The notes under the pieces are model-generated. The model did not search any database and was not told where the DNA came from. It saw only the letters and a program-made list of their open reading frames with translations. From Clostridia bacterium (GTDB lineage: Bacteria; Bacillota; Clostridia; Oscillospirales; Acutalibacteraceae): a stretch of 64,000 nt of DNA. The stretch lies in assembly GCA_017437005.1 (NCBI GenBank), contig JAFSBZ010000016.1, positions 1-64,000 on the forward strand, written 5' to 3'. Position 1 is the stretch's first letter, and each line of letters begins with the position of its first letter. Shown piece after piece: positions 52,213 to 61,160 of the stretch. The position numbers and the translations under genes are program-made.

Positions 52213-52291
52213 AACAATTCCTCTTTCATACTGTTTTTGGATAATATTCCCAAACGATACCATTAATATCGCCTGTTTATTATTCATAATG

Positions 52292-52320
52292 ATTATAACA
52301 TAGCATAATTTAATAGTCAA
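52292..52320 (-). promoter_or_regulatory. Promoter of the GH3-GH2-GPH operon
   Basis: Minus strand TTGACT (52315-52320), 17-base spacer, TATAAT (52292-52297), about 80 bases before ATG 52212. Confidence 0.75.
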
Positions 52321-52321
52321 C

Positions 52322-52368
52322 CTAAAAAGAACGTGTCGCAGACACAAAATCGCAATCTGCAACACGTT
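52322..52368 (-). terminator. Terminator after the hypothetical membrane protein
   Basis: AACGTGTCGCAGA / TCTGCAACACGTT (one mismatch) with the minus strand continuing into CTTTTT; it lies between the stop at 52377 and the GH3 promoter. Confidence 0.7.
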
Positions 52369-52376
52369 AAAGAATT

Positions 52377-53195
52377 TTAATTTTTATTAAATTCGGTTAA
52401 TTCATAATAGTATGTACCATCATAGCAGTACATTTTTTCATCCTTATCCCAATACACAAAGTATCGCAAAGAAACATATATCTCTTTTTTGTCGGTATAA
52501 TACTCTACAAAATCTTTGTCAAGACTGTCGTAAAAATCCATTTCCTCTTCGGTGTAGTAAAAACATCCACAACTGTCAATATAGCAGTAATCTACATCGT
52601 AATTTTTGCCGTTTTCGTCAATTATTACATCACCGTATTTTTTATATGTTACACCATTTTTATCATAAAAGACAATATCAGAATATTTTTGGTAGAGTAT
52701 TCCCTTGCTATCATACAACTCGCGATTGTTTTCATCAATATGCGCCATTTGTTTTACCGCATCTATTGTTTTATGAGTCGCATTCGCTATAATAATCTTA
52801 AATTTGTCACCTTGTATAACAAGGTCAAACCCGCCTCGACTGTGATGCGCGGCAGTAACATTTTTAATATCATTGTATAGCACATATCCGTTGGATTTTT
52901 CGCTCTTGTCATCTATAAAAGTCATTGCCCTAAAATAATATAATCTATCGTCACACAACACACAGCATGGACCAATTACACCAAGTCCCCTTAATATATC
53001 AAAAACAATTATCGGAAATACAATAATTGAAAGCGGCGCAAGATAAATTACTGATTCTATGTCATTTTTAATAAAAGACAAAAACACTATTGCCAACATT
53101 ATAATAGCAACAAAGATTGTAATGCTAAATCTTGCGCGTATATACTTTTCGCCATTAATATCTTTTATCTTAATACTTTTGTCATTGTGGGGCAT
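52377..53195 (-). CDS. Hypothetical membrane protein
   Basis: A 272-residue protein I do not recognise. Two hydrophobic helices (about 22-45 and 48-68) are followed by a cytosolic part with NGYVLYNDIKNVTAAHHSRGGFDLVIQGDKFKIII, which has the beta-strand pattern of bacterial PH-like domains. The last 110 residues are rich in Tyr and Asp (GILYQKYSDIVFYDKNGVTY, YYTDKKEIYVSLRYFVYW) and may form short WG- or YD-like repeats. Only a weak ribosome site is present. It lies between the flotillin operon and GH3, with terminators on both sides. Confidence 0.6.
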   Translation of the reverse strand: MPHNDKSIKIKDINGEKYIRARFSITIFVAIIMLAIVFLSFIKNDIESVIYLAPLSIIVFPIIVFDILRGLGVIGPCCVLCDDRLYYFRAMTFIDDKSEKSNGYVLYNDIKNVTAAHHSRGGFDLVIQGDKFKIIIANATHKTIDAVKQMAHIDENNRELYDSKGILYQKYSDIVFYDKNGVTYKKYGDVIIDENGKNYDVDYCYIDSCGCFYYTEEEMDFYDSLDKDFVEYYTDKKEIYVSLRYFVYWDKDEKMYCYDGTYYYELTEFNKN

Positions 53196-53235
53196 TTAAT
53201 CACGTCTTTTCAATTTATAATTATATTTATATTCC

Positions 53236-53271
53236 AAAACACACCCGCCACTATAGACGGATGTGTTTTGA
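53236..53271 (-). terminator. Terminator of the NfeD-flotillin operon
   Basis: CAAAACACACCCG / CGGATGTGTTTTG with a 10-base loop, directly after the flotillin stop at 53288. Confidence 0.7.
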
Positions 53272-53287
53272 CTTTTTAAAATTATGA

Positions 53288-54721
53288 TTATTCTTGGTTA
53301 ACCTTTTCGGCCTCTACCGTTTCTACCTGTTCGGTTTCAGGCTCAACCGTAGCACTGTTTTCTTCAACCTTTTTACCAAGAAGTGACGGAAGCTCCATAC
53401 CTGCCATTGCAAACACCTCATCAAGAGGAGGTACCGACTTCATCATACCTGAAATAAAGTTTGCGGTAGATGTTTTGCCGTCGCCGTTTTGTCCGCCATC
53501 CCAAACAGTAACCTTGTCAATCTTGATATTTTTAACTGCATCAACCTGAACACGCATAAGGTCTTCAAGCTTGTCGGCAATAAGAAGCTTGAGAGCCGCT
53601 TCGGGATCGCCGCCTGCCGATTTAACAATCTCGGCAAAACCGGCAGCCTGCTTTTTGAGTATTTCTTCGGCACCGCGAGCTTCTGCCTGCATTTTTGCAA
53701 ATATAGCATCTGCTTCACCCTTTGCCTTGCGGCGAATTTGCTCGGCCTCGGCTTCAGCAGCAAGCTCCATTTCCTTCTTTTTAGCCTCGGCGCGAACGAT
53801 AACGTCAGCTTCAAGGGTTGCCTGCTCTTTGTTGCGGCGCGCTTCTTCAGCGGCCTGCTCTGCAGCGTATGATTCTTCCAAAGCCTTTGCGGCCTGGGTT
53901 TTTTCGGCGGTTGTAGCTATCTTTAATGCTTCGGCCTCTTTTTCTTTAAGAGCAGCCTCACTCATAGCAATCTTCATCTTGGCTTCGTTTTCACCCTCGA
54001 TTGCAAGTGAGTCGGCCTTTGATACTTCAATTCTTTGCTCTTTTTGTGCGTTTGCCTGACCGATAGAACCTTCTCTATCCTGCTCGGCAACGTTGCGCTT
54101 TGCATCGTTGATAGCCTTTGCGGCAGCCTCTTTACCAAGCGCTTCTATGTAGCCCGATTCATCGCTGATATCGGTTACGTTTACGTTGATAAGACGAAGA
54201 CCAATCTTTTTAAGCTCGGTTTCAACGTTATCACTTACAGCCGCCAAGAATTTATCGCGGTTGGTGTTAATTTCTTCGATATCCATTGTAGCGATAATAA
54301 GACGCAACTGACCAAATATAATATCTTTTGAAAGCTCTTGAATTTCATTGCGCTGTAATCCCAAAAGACGTTCAGCCGCATTTTGCATAACGCCTTGCTC
54401 GGTAGAAATACCTACTGTAAAACTTGAAGGAACGTTAATACGGATATTTTGACGAGAAAGCGCGCTTTTAAGGTCGACCTGAATTGAAATAGGTGTCAAA
54501 TCAAGATACGCATACGATTGAAATACCGGAATTACAAATTCCGCACCACCGTGAATACACTTTGCGCTTCGGTTAGAGCCGTCATTATTTTTACCAATAG
54601 AACCGTAAACTACCATAATTTTATCTGACGGACATTTTTTGTAGCGTGAACATATCCAAATAAAGAAGGATATAAGAATAATCACTGCCACACAAATTAA
54701 AAAGATGATTCCTGGTTGCAT
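53288..54721 (-). CDS. floT: Flotillin family protein
   Basis: About 477 residues from ATG 54721 (MQPGIIFLICVAVIILISF), with GGAGG 9 bases upstream. One N-terminal helix (about 4-26) anchors the protein; the SPFH/band-7 domain (about 30-200) is followed by a long Ala/Glu-rich coiled coil (about 200-370, AEKTQAAKALEESYAAEQAAEEARR) and a C-terminal tail with GGDPEAALKLLIADKLEDLM. Flotillins organise membrane microdomains. The NfeD-like gene upstream (24-base gap) completes a yuaF-floT-like operon. Confidence 0.92.
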   Translation of the reverse strand: MQPGIIFLICVAVIILISFFIWICSRYKKCPSDKIMVVYGSIGKNNDGSNRSAKCIHGGAEFVIPVFQSYAYLDLTPISIQVDLKSALSRQNIRINVPSSFTVGISTEQGVMQNAAERLLGLQRNEIQELSKDIIFGQLRLIIATMDIEEINTNRDKFLAAVSDNVETELKKIGLRLINVNVTDISDESGYIEALGKEAAAKAINDAKRNVAEQDREGSIGQANAQKEQRIEVSKADSLAIEGENEAKMKIAMSEAALKEKEAEALKIATTAEKTQAAKALEESYAAEQAAEEARRNKEQATLEADVIVRAEAKKKEMELAAEAEAEQIRRKAKGEADAIFAKMQAEARGAEEILKKQAAGFAEIVKSAGGDPEAALKLLIADKLEDLMRVQVDAVKNIKIDKVTVWDGGQNGDGKTSTANFISGMMKSVPPLDEVFAMAGMELPSLLGKKVEENSATVEPETEQVETVEAEKVNQE

Positions 54722-54745
54722 AAATTTTTCCTCCAATTTAAGTTT

Positions 54746-55444
54746 TTATTTACGTTTAACGACGAGGGTAGTCTGTCCGCTGACACCTACAACAATTATC
54801 TCGCTTCCTGTAGGAATAGCTTCACCCTCATCGGTAACGGCATTTCGCTCTACATAAGAGCCCTGTAACATAACATTTACCTTACCTTCACCCTGACGTA
54901 ACGGCGGTATAGTAAGATACACCTTGCCCGCGCTACCAAGTGCATTGCGGTTGTCTGCAGTACCGTCGCTTCGCAATTTCATTACCGCTTTAAAAATGTA
55001 AGCTACAAGCACCATAATCGCAAAGCCGCACAACGTAGAGGTAAGAAGTGTTATAACAAGATTAATATTGGCCTCGGTCATAACAACACCAACCCAGCCA
55101 AACATAACCAAAAACGCGACAATACCGCGCACGGTAAATATGCGCAAGCTGTCAAAGCCCGCCGCATCAGCAAGCTCGGTTGCATCAGCAATTTCGTCAC
55201 CGTATACACCGTCTGTAACGTCGGCGTCAAAATCAGTATCGAAATCGGTATCGAAATCAGCATCAAAATCGATATCTGCATCGGCATCTAAATCGACATC
55301 AAAATCTGCATCGGCATCTCCGTTATCAAAGCCAAAAAACATAAGAACGGTTTGAATAAGCAGTATTAATGTTGCAGGAATTGCTATACAATAAAATATC
55401 TGAGCTGCAAGACCCAATGCGTTCCACCATTCAACAAAGAACAT
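54746..55444 (-). CDS. NfeD/YuaF-like membrane protein with Asp-rich insert
   Basis: A 232-residue protein. A first helix (about 14-36) is followed by a run of about 34 residues in which nearly every second residue is Asp (segment starting DNGDADADFDVDLDADADID and ending DFDADV), then two more helices (about 102-150) and a C-terminal OB-fold NfeD domain (GSAGKVYLTIPPLRQGEGKV, NAVTDEGEAIPTGSEIIVVGV). NfeD proteins partner with flotillin/stomatin proteins. The acidic insert lies on the loop between helices and could bind cations; it is coded by a degenerate short tandem repeat at about 55215-55325. Confidence 0.85.
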   Translation of the reverse strand: MFFVEWWNALGLAAQIFYCIAIPATLILLIQTVLMFFGFDNGDADADFDVDLDADADIDFDADFDTDFDTDFDADVTDGVYGDEIADATELADAAGFDSLRIFTVRGIVAFLVMFGWVGVVMTEANINLVITLLTSTLCGFAIMVLVAYIFKAVMKLRSDGTADNRNALGSAGKVYLTIPPLRQGEGKVNVMLQGSYVERNAVTDEGEAIPTGSEIIVVGVSGQTTLVVKRK

Positions 55445-55458
55445 TATTCTCTCTCCTT

Positions 55459-56010
55459 TTAATCAAGCTGCGCCAAAACCTCTTTTGCTTTGTCGCGAAG
55501 CTTTGAAGCTATGTGCGCATACAGCATAACCTTTAAAATACGTTCTATTTTGATTTTATCACCCGTGGTACGAGCTTCAAAATTTTCGGTGGCTTTTTTT
55601 ACAATATCATTTACCGAATTTTCATTAGAAATATCTATATTTTCCTCGGCAATCATATCTACATATCTATGATACAGCTCGTCGTCACCAATAAGATCAT
55701 CGGTTGTATCTTCGATATCGCCACCTATAACGCTTATAAGGTTGCAGATTGCATCTATCTGCAACGTCTCGCGCAGCATATTAATAATTACTATTCTTGC
55801 AAACTGTTGTTTTGAATAAAGTTTTTTGACAGGAGATGTCACAAATTTGCGTTTTACCCAGTTTTGTATAATGTAGGGCTCTAATCCTGTCATTGTAGAA
55901 AGTTGCGATAGTGTTATTCCCCCTGCGGCAAAAATGCCATCAAACAATATTTTTGAACTTCCTTTTTTTAAATCAAGCACCTCTATGGTGGTACCCGGAT
56001 ATGTAGACAT
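55459..56010 (-). CDS. DUF1836 domain (MerR-like HTH) protein
   Basis: A 183-residue protein with the DUF1836 (PF08876) core: AAGGITLSQLSTMTGLEPYIIQNWVKRKFV is a helix-turn-helix followed by KLYSKQQFARIVIINMLRETLQIDAIC, which resembles MerR/HTH regulators. The C-terminal helical part is acidic. Function is unstudied, but it is probably a DNA-binding regulator. The consensus promoter upstream contains repeated ATCACG/CGTGAT sites, which suggests autoregulation. It precedes NfeD-flotillin by 15 bases and may control them. Confidence 0.82.
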   Translation of the reverse strand: MSTYPGTTIEVLDLKKGSSKILFDGIFAAGGITLSQLSTMTGLEPYIIQNWVKRKFVTSPVKKLYSKQQFARIVIINMLRETLQIDAICNLISVIGGDIEDTTDDLIGDDELYHRYVDMIAEENIDISNENSVNDIVKKATENFEARTTGDKIKIERILKVMLYAHIASKLRDKAKEVLAQLD

Positions 56011-56040
56011 ATCATCACCTCTTTTGGTGTTTGCACCATT

Positions 56041-56069
56041 ATTATATCACACGGTCACGTGATTGTCAA
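56041..56069 (-). promoter_or_regulatory. Consensus promoter with possible operator, DUF1836-NfeD-flotillin
   Basis: Minus strand TTGACA (56064-56069), 17-base spacer, TATAAT (56041-56046). The spacer is occupied by ATCACGTGACCGTGTGAT, and a further ATCACGAGATTG lies just upstream (56073-56084 region), so CGTGATT-like half-sites flank the -35 element. Confidence 0.75.
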
Positions 56070-56088
56070 TAGCAATCTCGTGATTTTT

Positions 56089-57369
56089 TTAAATTTGTTT
56101 TTCTTGCAGCATAAGCCGCACTATTTCCTTGTCGGTTTGTTTCATACCGACCTTTCCTATATAACCTACACAGCTTATGGTTTCACCCGCATCTTCCTTT
56201 AAGACACCTGTAAATGCTTCATAGGTTTTGTCACGCATTGCAAGCGCATGAGCAAGCATTGCGGCATCGAGCGCCGAAGCTATTTTAGCCGCGCAGGACG
56301 TTTTTGCGCCGTCACATATAACACCCGGTATATTGGCGAGCGTATTATCTATCGTATTTTTTATTTGTGTAACACTTCCGCCTACAATGTATGTAATAGA
56401 TGCGCCCGCCGCACAGGATGCGGATATTGCGCCGCAAAACGCAGACAACTTGCCAATAAATTCTTTTTGATAAACCGTCATTAATCCCGAAAAAACGAGT
56501 GCGCGATAAAGTTTTTCTTGTGGTATGGATTTTTCGCGCGCGTACACTATAACAGGTACGCTTGATGCTATACCCTGATTGCCAGAGCCTGAATTAATAA
56601 TAACAGGCATATCGCATCCGTCCATTCGAGCTTCGCTTGCCGCTGCGGCATATGCGCGCATACGGGTTACAACGTCCTCGGGATATGCATCGCGAATTAC
56701 CCTGCCAATGCCAACGCCGTAATCTCCTGCCATACCCTCATAAGCGATATCCATATTATACTGTATAACGCGCTCGATTATTGGTTTTATAAGCGAAATA
56801 TCCACCGTATCGGCAAATTCCTTTATGTTTTCAATGCTAAGAGCAGAGCGGTCCGCAACAGTAGGCTCGCCGTCTATAGCGTCGCTTTTAAAAATTTCGT
56901 TGCCGTTTTGAGTAATTCTTACAATGTTTATGTGGTCATATCTTACCTCAACAGAAACAACATTTTCTTGTGCTTTTACTTCAATTATAAAATGTAACGG
57001 TATTTCAGAATCAAGGTATTCTACCTTGCAGTTTCCATCATTTAAAAAAGCGTTTGCTTGTGCGCGAGTATCGGGTGTTACGGCCTCTAACACCTCCATT
57101 AATCTATGGGCATCACCGCCAAAAGCGCCCAAAGCGCAAGCAGGTTCAATTCCCGTAAGTCCGTCAGAATTTGGTATTGCTACGCATCGCACATTTTTAA
57201 TTATGTTGCCGCTGCAATAGGCTGTAATCTTCTCGGGTGGGCAACCCAACACCTCACGCGCGCGCGCCGAGGCAAACGCCAAAGCAATAGGCTCTGTACA
57301 GCCCATAGCGGGTATTAACTCCTCTTTTAAAATACAAAGAAAATCCTGTCTTGTTTTTTCGTTTAACAT
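56089..57369 (-). CDS. UPF0597 / CyuA-type L-cysteine desulfidase family protein
   Basis: About 426 residues from ATG 57369 (MLNEKTRQDFLCILKEELIPAMGCTEPIALAFA); a GTG 6 bases earlier sits inside the GGAGAG site. Conserved segments are GCTEPIA (first cluster Cys), YCSGNIIKNV, GSGNQGIASSVPVI, AFCGAISASCAAGASITYIVGG and GVICDGAKTSCAAKIASAL, the cysteines being candidates for a [4Fe-4S] cluster as in L-serine dehydratase and cysteine desulfidase. The enzyme should convert cysteine to pyruvate, ammonia and sulfide, or act on serine. It is monocistronic. Confidence 0.87.
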   Translation of the reverse strand: MLNEKTRQDFLCILKEELIPAMGCTEPIALAFASARAREVLGCPPEKITAYCSGNIIKNVRCVAIPNSDGLTGIEPACALGAFGGDAHRLMEVLEAVTPDTRAQANAFLNDGNCKVEYLDSEIPLHFIIEVKAQENVVSVEVRYDHINIVRITQNGNEIFKSDAIDGEPTVADRSALSIENIKEFADTVDISLIKPIIERVIQYNMDIAYEGMAGDYGVGIGRVIRDAYPEDVVTRMRAYAAAASEARMDGCDMPVIINSGSGNQGIASSVPVIVYAREKSIPQEKLYRALVFSGLMTVYQKEFIGKLSAFCGAISASCAAGASITYIVGGSVTQIKNTIDNTLANIPGVICDGAKTSCAAKIASALDAAMLAHALAMRDKTYEAFTGVLKEDAGETISCVGYIGKVGMKQTDKEIVRLMLQEKQI

Positions 57370-57438
57370 AGCCACTCTCCGTATATGCTTTATATTTTCA
57401 TAATATCACATATTTTTTTGAAATTCAACAAATTATAT

Positions 57439-57475
57439 TGTTAAAAAGAAAAAGCAGACTCCGTAGAGTCTGCTT
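57439..57475 (-). terminator. Terminator of the ribosomal-protein operon
   Basis: AGCAGACTC / GAGTCTGCT around a 4-base loop, with the minus strand running into TTTTTCTTTTT. The 135 bases between it and rplQ hold no gene that I can see. Confidence 0.85.
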
Positions 57476-57610
57476 GTAGTTTTTGCTTTAGTACCCACAT
57501 CATCCCGAATTAGCGAGCGCAGAATGCGACGGGCTTTTCGGCGGGTCTGACGGGAAAGAGTTGCCGTCATTTTTGCGAAAATGTGACCACTAAAATTCTA
57601 TTGTGAGAAA

Positions 57611-57952
57611 TTAGATTAACTCGATAATTGCCATTTCAGCAGCATCGCCACGACGTGGGCCTGTCTTTGTAATACGTGTGTAACCACCGTTTACATCTGC
57701 ATACTTTGGAGCGATTTCGTTGTAAAGCTTTGCAACTACGTCTTCCTTAGTAATGAATGCCATTGCCTGACGTTTGCTGTGAAGTGTGTTAGTCTTAGCG
57801 AGTGTAATATACTTCTCTGCCATTGAACGAACTTCTTTTGCGCGTGTAACGGTTGTTTCGATCTTTCCGTTTTCTAAAAGGAAAGTAACCATTGCGCGAA
57901 GCATTGCTGTTCTGTGATCGCTGGCTCTTCCAAGTTTACGAGTACCCGGCAT
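57611..57952 (-). CDS. rplQ: 50S ribosomal protein L17
   Basis: A 113-residue L17: [43 protein letters not shown] is diagnostic, ending in [25 protein letters not shown]. It is the last gene of the alpha operon, 15 bases after rpoA, with AAAGGAG upstream. Confidence 0.97.
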   Translation of the reverse strand: MPGTRKLGRASDHRTAMLRAMVTFLLENGKIETTVTRAKEVRSMAEKYITLAKTNTLHSKRQAMAFITKEDVVAKLYNEIAPKYADVNGGYTRITKTGPRRGDAAEMAIIELI

Positions 57953-57967
57953 GAATATTCACTCCTT

Positions 57968-58918
57968 TTATTCGTCGTCTTTCTTAAGCGCAAAGCCGAA
58001 AGATGCCAATTTTGCAATAACCTCTTCCAAAGATTTGCGGCCTAAGTTTCTAACCTTCATCATATCCATTTCAGACTTATTGATGAGGTCTTCAACAGTG
58101 TTAATACCAGCACGCTTAAGGCAGTTAAAGCTACGTACCGAAAGGTCAAGTTCGTCAATAGTAAGATCAAGAACCTTTGAAGCGGCTGTGTCTTTTGTTT
58201 CTGCCATGATGCTTTGTGATTCACTAATGCTCTCTGAAAGATTGAGGAACAACTCAAAATGTTCGATAAGGATTTTAGCAGACATAGAAACTGCTTCATC
58301 AGCCTTGATAGAACCGTTGGTCCAAACTTCAAGAGTAAGCTTGTTTTTGTCAACAACGTTACCAACACGGGTGTTGTCAACATTAAAGTTTGCCTTCAAA
58401 ACCGGAGTGTAAATAGAATCAATCGGAATTACGTCGATTATATTCTGGGCCGGCTTATTCTGCTCTGCAGATACGTAACCTCTACCTTTGTCAAGAGTCA
58501 TCTCCATATTGAGCTTTGCACCCTCATCAAGAGTAGCAATATACATATCAGGATTAAGAATTTCTACCTCAAAATCAGCCTTAATTGATGCTGCGGTTAC
58601 AACACAGGGGCCTTCTGCTTCGATATAAATCTTTTTAGCAGTATCGGAATTAAGTTTTGCAATAAGTCCTTTAAGGTTAAGAACTATTTCAGTAACATCT
58701 TCCTTAACGCCAGGTATTGTAGAAAATTCGTGTACTACGCCGTCGATTTTAACGTTGGTTATTGCCGAACCCTGCAAAGTAGAAAGAAGAACTCTTCTAA
58801 GGCTGTTGCCAAGTGTTGTAGCATAACCGCGCTCGAGCGGTTCCATAACGAACTTACCGTATTTACCATCTGCTGAAAGTTCGAGTGTTTCAATTCTGGG
58901 CTTTTCAATCTCTATCAT
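57968..58918 (-). CDS. rpoA: DNA-directed RNA polymerase subunit alpha
   Basis: A 316-residue alpha subunit. The N-terminal dimerisation domain starts [49 protein letters not shown], and the C-terminal UP-element-binding domain has [42 protein letters not shown]. It sits between rpsD and rplQ in the standard alpha-operon order. Confidence 0.98.
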   Translation of the reverse strand: MIEIEKPRIETLELSADGKYGKFVMEPLERGYATTLGNSLRRVLLSTLQGSAITNVKIDGVVHEFSTIPGVKEDVTEIVLNLKGLIAKLNSDTAKKIYIEAEGPCVVTAASIKADFEVEILNPDMYIATLDEGAKLNMEMTLDKGRGYVSAEQNKPAQNIIDVIPIDSIYTPVLKANFNVDNTRVGNVVDKNKLTLEVWTNGSIKADEAVSMSAKILIEHFELFLNLSESISESQSIMAETKDTAASKVLDLTIDELDLSVRSFNCLKRAGINTVEDLINKSEMDMMKVRNLGRKSLEEVIAKLASFGFALKKDDE

Positions 58919-59006
58919 TTAAAAGCTCCGTTTCTCCGCATCGCAAATTTTGAAATACTGTGTCCCGATGCGGTGGACAAAACATAAGATAATAATATAA
59001 CTTTTA

Positions 59007-59633
59007 TTATCTTGAATAGAATTCGACGATAAGCTGCTCTTCAACAGGAGCTTCAATCTGCTCACGGTTAGGGAGAACAACAACCTTAGCTGTAAGGTTT
59101 GTGCGGTCAACACTGATCCATTCTGGAACAGGACGAGCGCTGTTAGCCTCTACAACAGCCTTGATTTTGTCGCTTGCCTTTGCCTTTTCGCAAATAGCGA
59201 TTTCGTCGCCTGCTTTAAGCAAGTAAGAAGCGATATCAACACGCTTACCGTTAACTTCAAAATGACCGTGGCCTACGAGCTGACGTGCTTCTGCTCTTGA
59301 AGAAGCAAAGCCTACTCTGTAAACTACATTGTCAAGACGGCTTTCAAGAATTTTTAAAAGGTTGTCACCGGTAACGCCGGGTTTTCTTTCAGCAACCTCA
59401 AAATAATGACGGAACTGACCTTCTTGAACGCCATAAAAACGTCTTGCGGTCTGCTTAGCGCGAAGCTGCAAACCATATTCGGATGACTTCTTTCTACCCT
59501 GTCCATGCTGTCCTGGCGCATAGCCACGGATGCCGATAGAACATTTTTCAGAATAGCAGCGCTCACCTTTAAGGAACAATTTTTGTCCTTCACGGCGGCA
59601 AAGTCTGCAAACTGCACCGGTATATCTTGCCAT
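59007..59633 (-). CDS. rpsD: 30S ribosomal protein S4
   Basis: A 208-residue S4 with an N-terminal zinc site (CRLC then CYSEKC, the C+ form), [10 protein letters not shown] and the S4 RNA-binding domain ([30 protein letters not shown]). It should nucleate 30S assembly and may repress its own operon translationally. The GGAGGTG site is 6 bases from the start; an 88-base gap separates it from rpoA. Confidence 0.97.
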   Translation of the reverse strand: MARYTGAVCRLCRREGQKLFLKGERCYSEKCSIGIRGYAPGQHGQGRKKSSEYGLQLRAKQTARRFYGVQEGQFRHYFEVAERKPGVTGDNLLKILESRLDNVVYRVGFASSRAEARQLVGHGHFEVNGKRVDIASYLLKAGDEIAICEKAKASDKIKAVVEANSARPVPEWISVDRTNLTAKVVVLPNREQIEAPVEEQLIVEFYSR

Positions 59634-59685
59634 CTGTTACACCTCCAAAATAGTCAGCAACATAAAAGTTGCAATTGGTTTTTTA

Positions 59686-60081
59686 TTATACACGTCTTCT
59701 CTTGGGAGGACGGCAGCCGTTGTGTGGAATTGGGGTTACGTCTTTAATCATAGAAACCTCAAGACCTACTGACTGCAATGCGCGGATAGCAGCTTCACGA
59801 CCTGCACCCGGTCCTTTAACATAAACCTCAACAGTCTTAAGACCGTGTTCCATAGCAGCCTTAGCAGCCTTTTCAGCAGCGCTTTGCGCAGCAAAAGGAG
59901 TAGACTTTTTAGAACCACGGAAACCAAGCTCACCGGCTGAAGCCCATGAAAGAGCGTTGCCCTGTGTGTCGGTAATTGTAACTATTGTGTTGTTGAAGGT
60001 TGACTGGATATGGGCTGCACCACGTTCAATGTTTTTCTTTTCGCGACGACGACGAGTCGTTGCTCTTTTAGCAGTAGCCAT
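59686..60081 (-). CDS. rpsK: 30S ribosomal protein S11
   Basis: A 131-residue S11: [45 protein letters not shown] and [18 protein letters not shown] are diagnostic. The gap to rpsM is 17 bases, with GGAGG before the start. Confidence 0.97.
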   Translation of the reverse strand: MATAKRATTRRRREKKNIERGAAHIQSTFNNTIVTITDTQGNALSWASAGELGFRGSKKSTPFAAQSAAEKAAKAAMEHGLKTVEVYVKGPGAGREAAIRALQSVGLEVSMIKDVTPIPHNGCRPPKRRRV

Positions 60082-60098
60082 TAAAGTTTACCTCCTAC

Positions 60099-60467
60099 TT
60101 ATTTCTTCTTGTTTGCTACAGTTCTCTTCGGACCCTTACGAGTACGAGCGTTTGTTTTAGAACGCTGACCTCTTACAGGCAAGCCCTTACGGTGACGAAG
60201 ACCACGATAGCTACCAATTTCAATAAGTCTTTTAATATCCAATGCAACTGTACGACGACGGTCACCCTCTACCTGAAGGTTGTGGTCGATATACTCACGA
60301 AGCTTGGAAATATCTTCTTCTGTAAGATCCTTAACGCGTACATCAGGATTTATGCCTGTGTCTGCAAGAATCTTTTTAGATGTAGTAAGACCGATACCAT
60401 AAATATAAGTAAGTCCAATTTCAACTCGCTTATTATTTGGAAGGTCAACACCAGCAATACGTGCCAT
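60099..60467 (-). CDS. rpsM: 30S ribosomal protein S13
   Basis: A 122-residue S13: [26 protein letters not shown] opens it and [26 protein letters not shown] closes it. Standard position after rpmJ and before rpsK. Confidence 0.97.
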   Translation of the reverse strand: MARIAGVDLPNNKRVEIGLTYIYGIGLTTSKKILADTGINPDVRVKDLTEEDISKLREYIDHNLQVEGDRRRTVALDIKRLIEIGSYRGLRHRKGLPVRGQRSKTNARTRKGPKRTVANKKK

Positions 60468-60511
60468 TTATCAAAGCACCTCCATATTTGTTGTTGCGAC
60501 GGTCGGGGAAA

Positions 60512-60625
60512 TTAACCCTGACGCTGCTTGTGCTTGGGATTTTCACAGATAACCATGATTTTACCCTTGCGCTTAATGATTTTGCATTTTTCGCAAATCT
60601 TTTTTACAGAAGGTCTGACTTTCAT
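60512..60625 (-). CDS. rpmJ: 50S ribosomal protein L36
   Basis: A 37-residue protein: [19 protein letters not shown] opening and [11 protein letters not shown] end, with the C-x2-C...C-x4-H zinc ligands of the C+ form. Ribosome binding site GGAGG upstream, between infA and rpsM. Confidence 0.96.
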   Translation of the reverse strand: MKVRPSVKKICEKCKIIKRKGKIMVICENPKHKQRQG

Positions 60626-60685
60626 TTGGATTTTACCTCCTTAAAATTTAGGGGTATGATTTTAAATCATACTATCTTTTCTGTC

Positions 60686-60904
60686 TTATTTTGAACGCCA
60701 AGTTATGCGTCCTTTTGACAGGTCATACGGCGACATTTCAACAGTTACCTTATCACCGGGAAGAATACGTATAAAGTTCATACGCAATTTGCCCGAGATG
60801 TGAGCAAGTATTTGATGTCCGCCTTGGATTTCTACCTTGAACATTGCGTTAGGCATTGCTTCAACAACGGTGCCTTCAAGTTCAATCATATCTGATTTTG
60901 ACAT
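60686..60904 (-). CDS. infA: Translation initiation factor IF-1
   Basis: A 72-residue OB-fold protein: [44 protein letters not shown] and [13 protein letters not shown] are diagnostic. Its ATG overlaps the stop of the KOW gene by one base (TAATG), so the two are translationally coupled. Confidence 0.97.
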   Translation of the reverse strand: MSKSDMIELEGTVVEAMPNAMFKVEIQGGHQILAHISGKLRMNFIRILPGDKVTVEMSPYDLSKGRITWRSK

Positions 60905-61152
60905 TACATTTCCTCCTCATATACGCTACCAATTTGCTTTAACGCTTTGCGTAGCGCTCGATTGGTTTCAAGCTGTTGTGCTTCAAGTTTAAAGGTGGTA
61001 AGTTTAAGATGCTTCGGGTTTTTGCGCTTTGGACGCTCGACCGGCCGCTCTTTTCCATCACACACTAACAGATAGTTTTCGGTCTCTTTAACTATTACCA
61101 TCGCTTTTGACTTGTCTCTACCCGCGCTTGATATTACTACCCTACCTACCAT
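60904..61152 (-). CDS. KOW-domain RNA-binding protein (L14e-like)
   Basis: An 82-residue protein with a KOW-type opening ([22 protein letters not shown]) and a basic segment [16 protein letters not shown]. Clostridia and Bacilli carry this small protein between map and infA; it resembles the archaeal/eukaryotic L14e family and probably binds rRNA or ribosomes. It starts 8 bases after map and overlaps infA. Confidence 0.88.
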   Translation of the reverse strand: MVGRVVISSAGRDKSKAMVIVKETENYLLVCDGKERPVERPKRKNPKHLKLTTFKLEAQQLETNRALRKALKQIGSVYEEEM

Positions 61153-61160
61153 AACACACC

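Noticed and set aside
55078-55355. Long Ser/Ala/Lys-rich and Ile/Met-rich frames across the Asp-repeat region
   Set aside because: They are alternative-frame readings of the short tandem repeat in the NfeD gene; no start signals.
57476-57610. Possible small gene downstream of rplQ
   Set aside because: No start codon with a ribosome site and no sustained frame; treated as the 3' untranslated region of the ribosomal operon.
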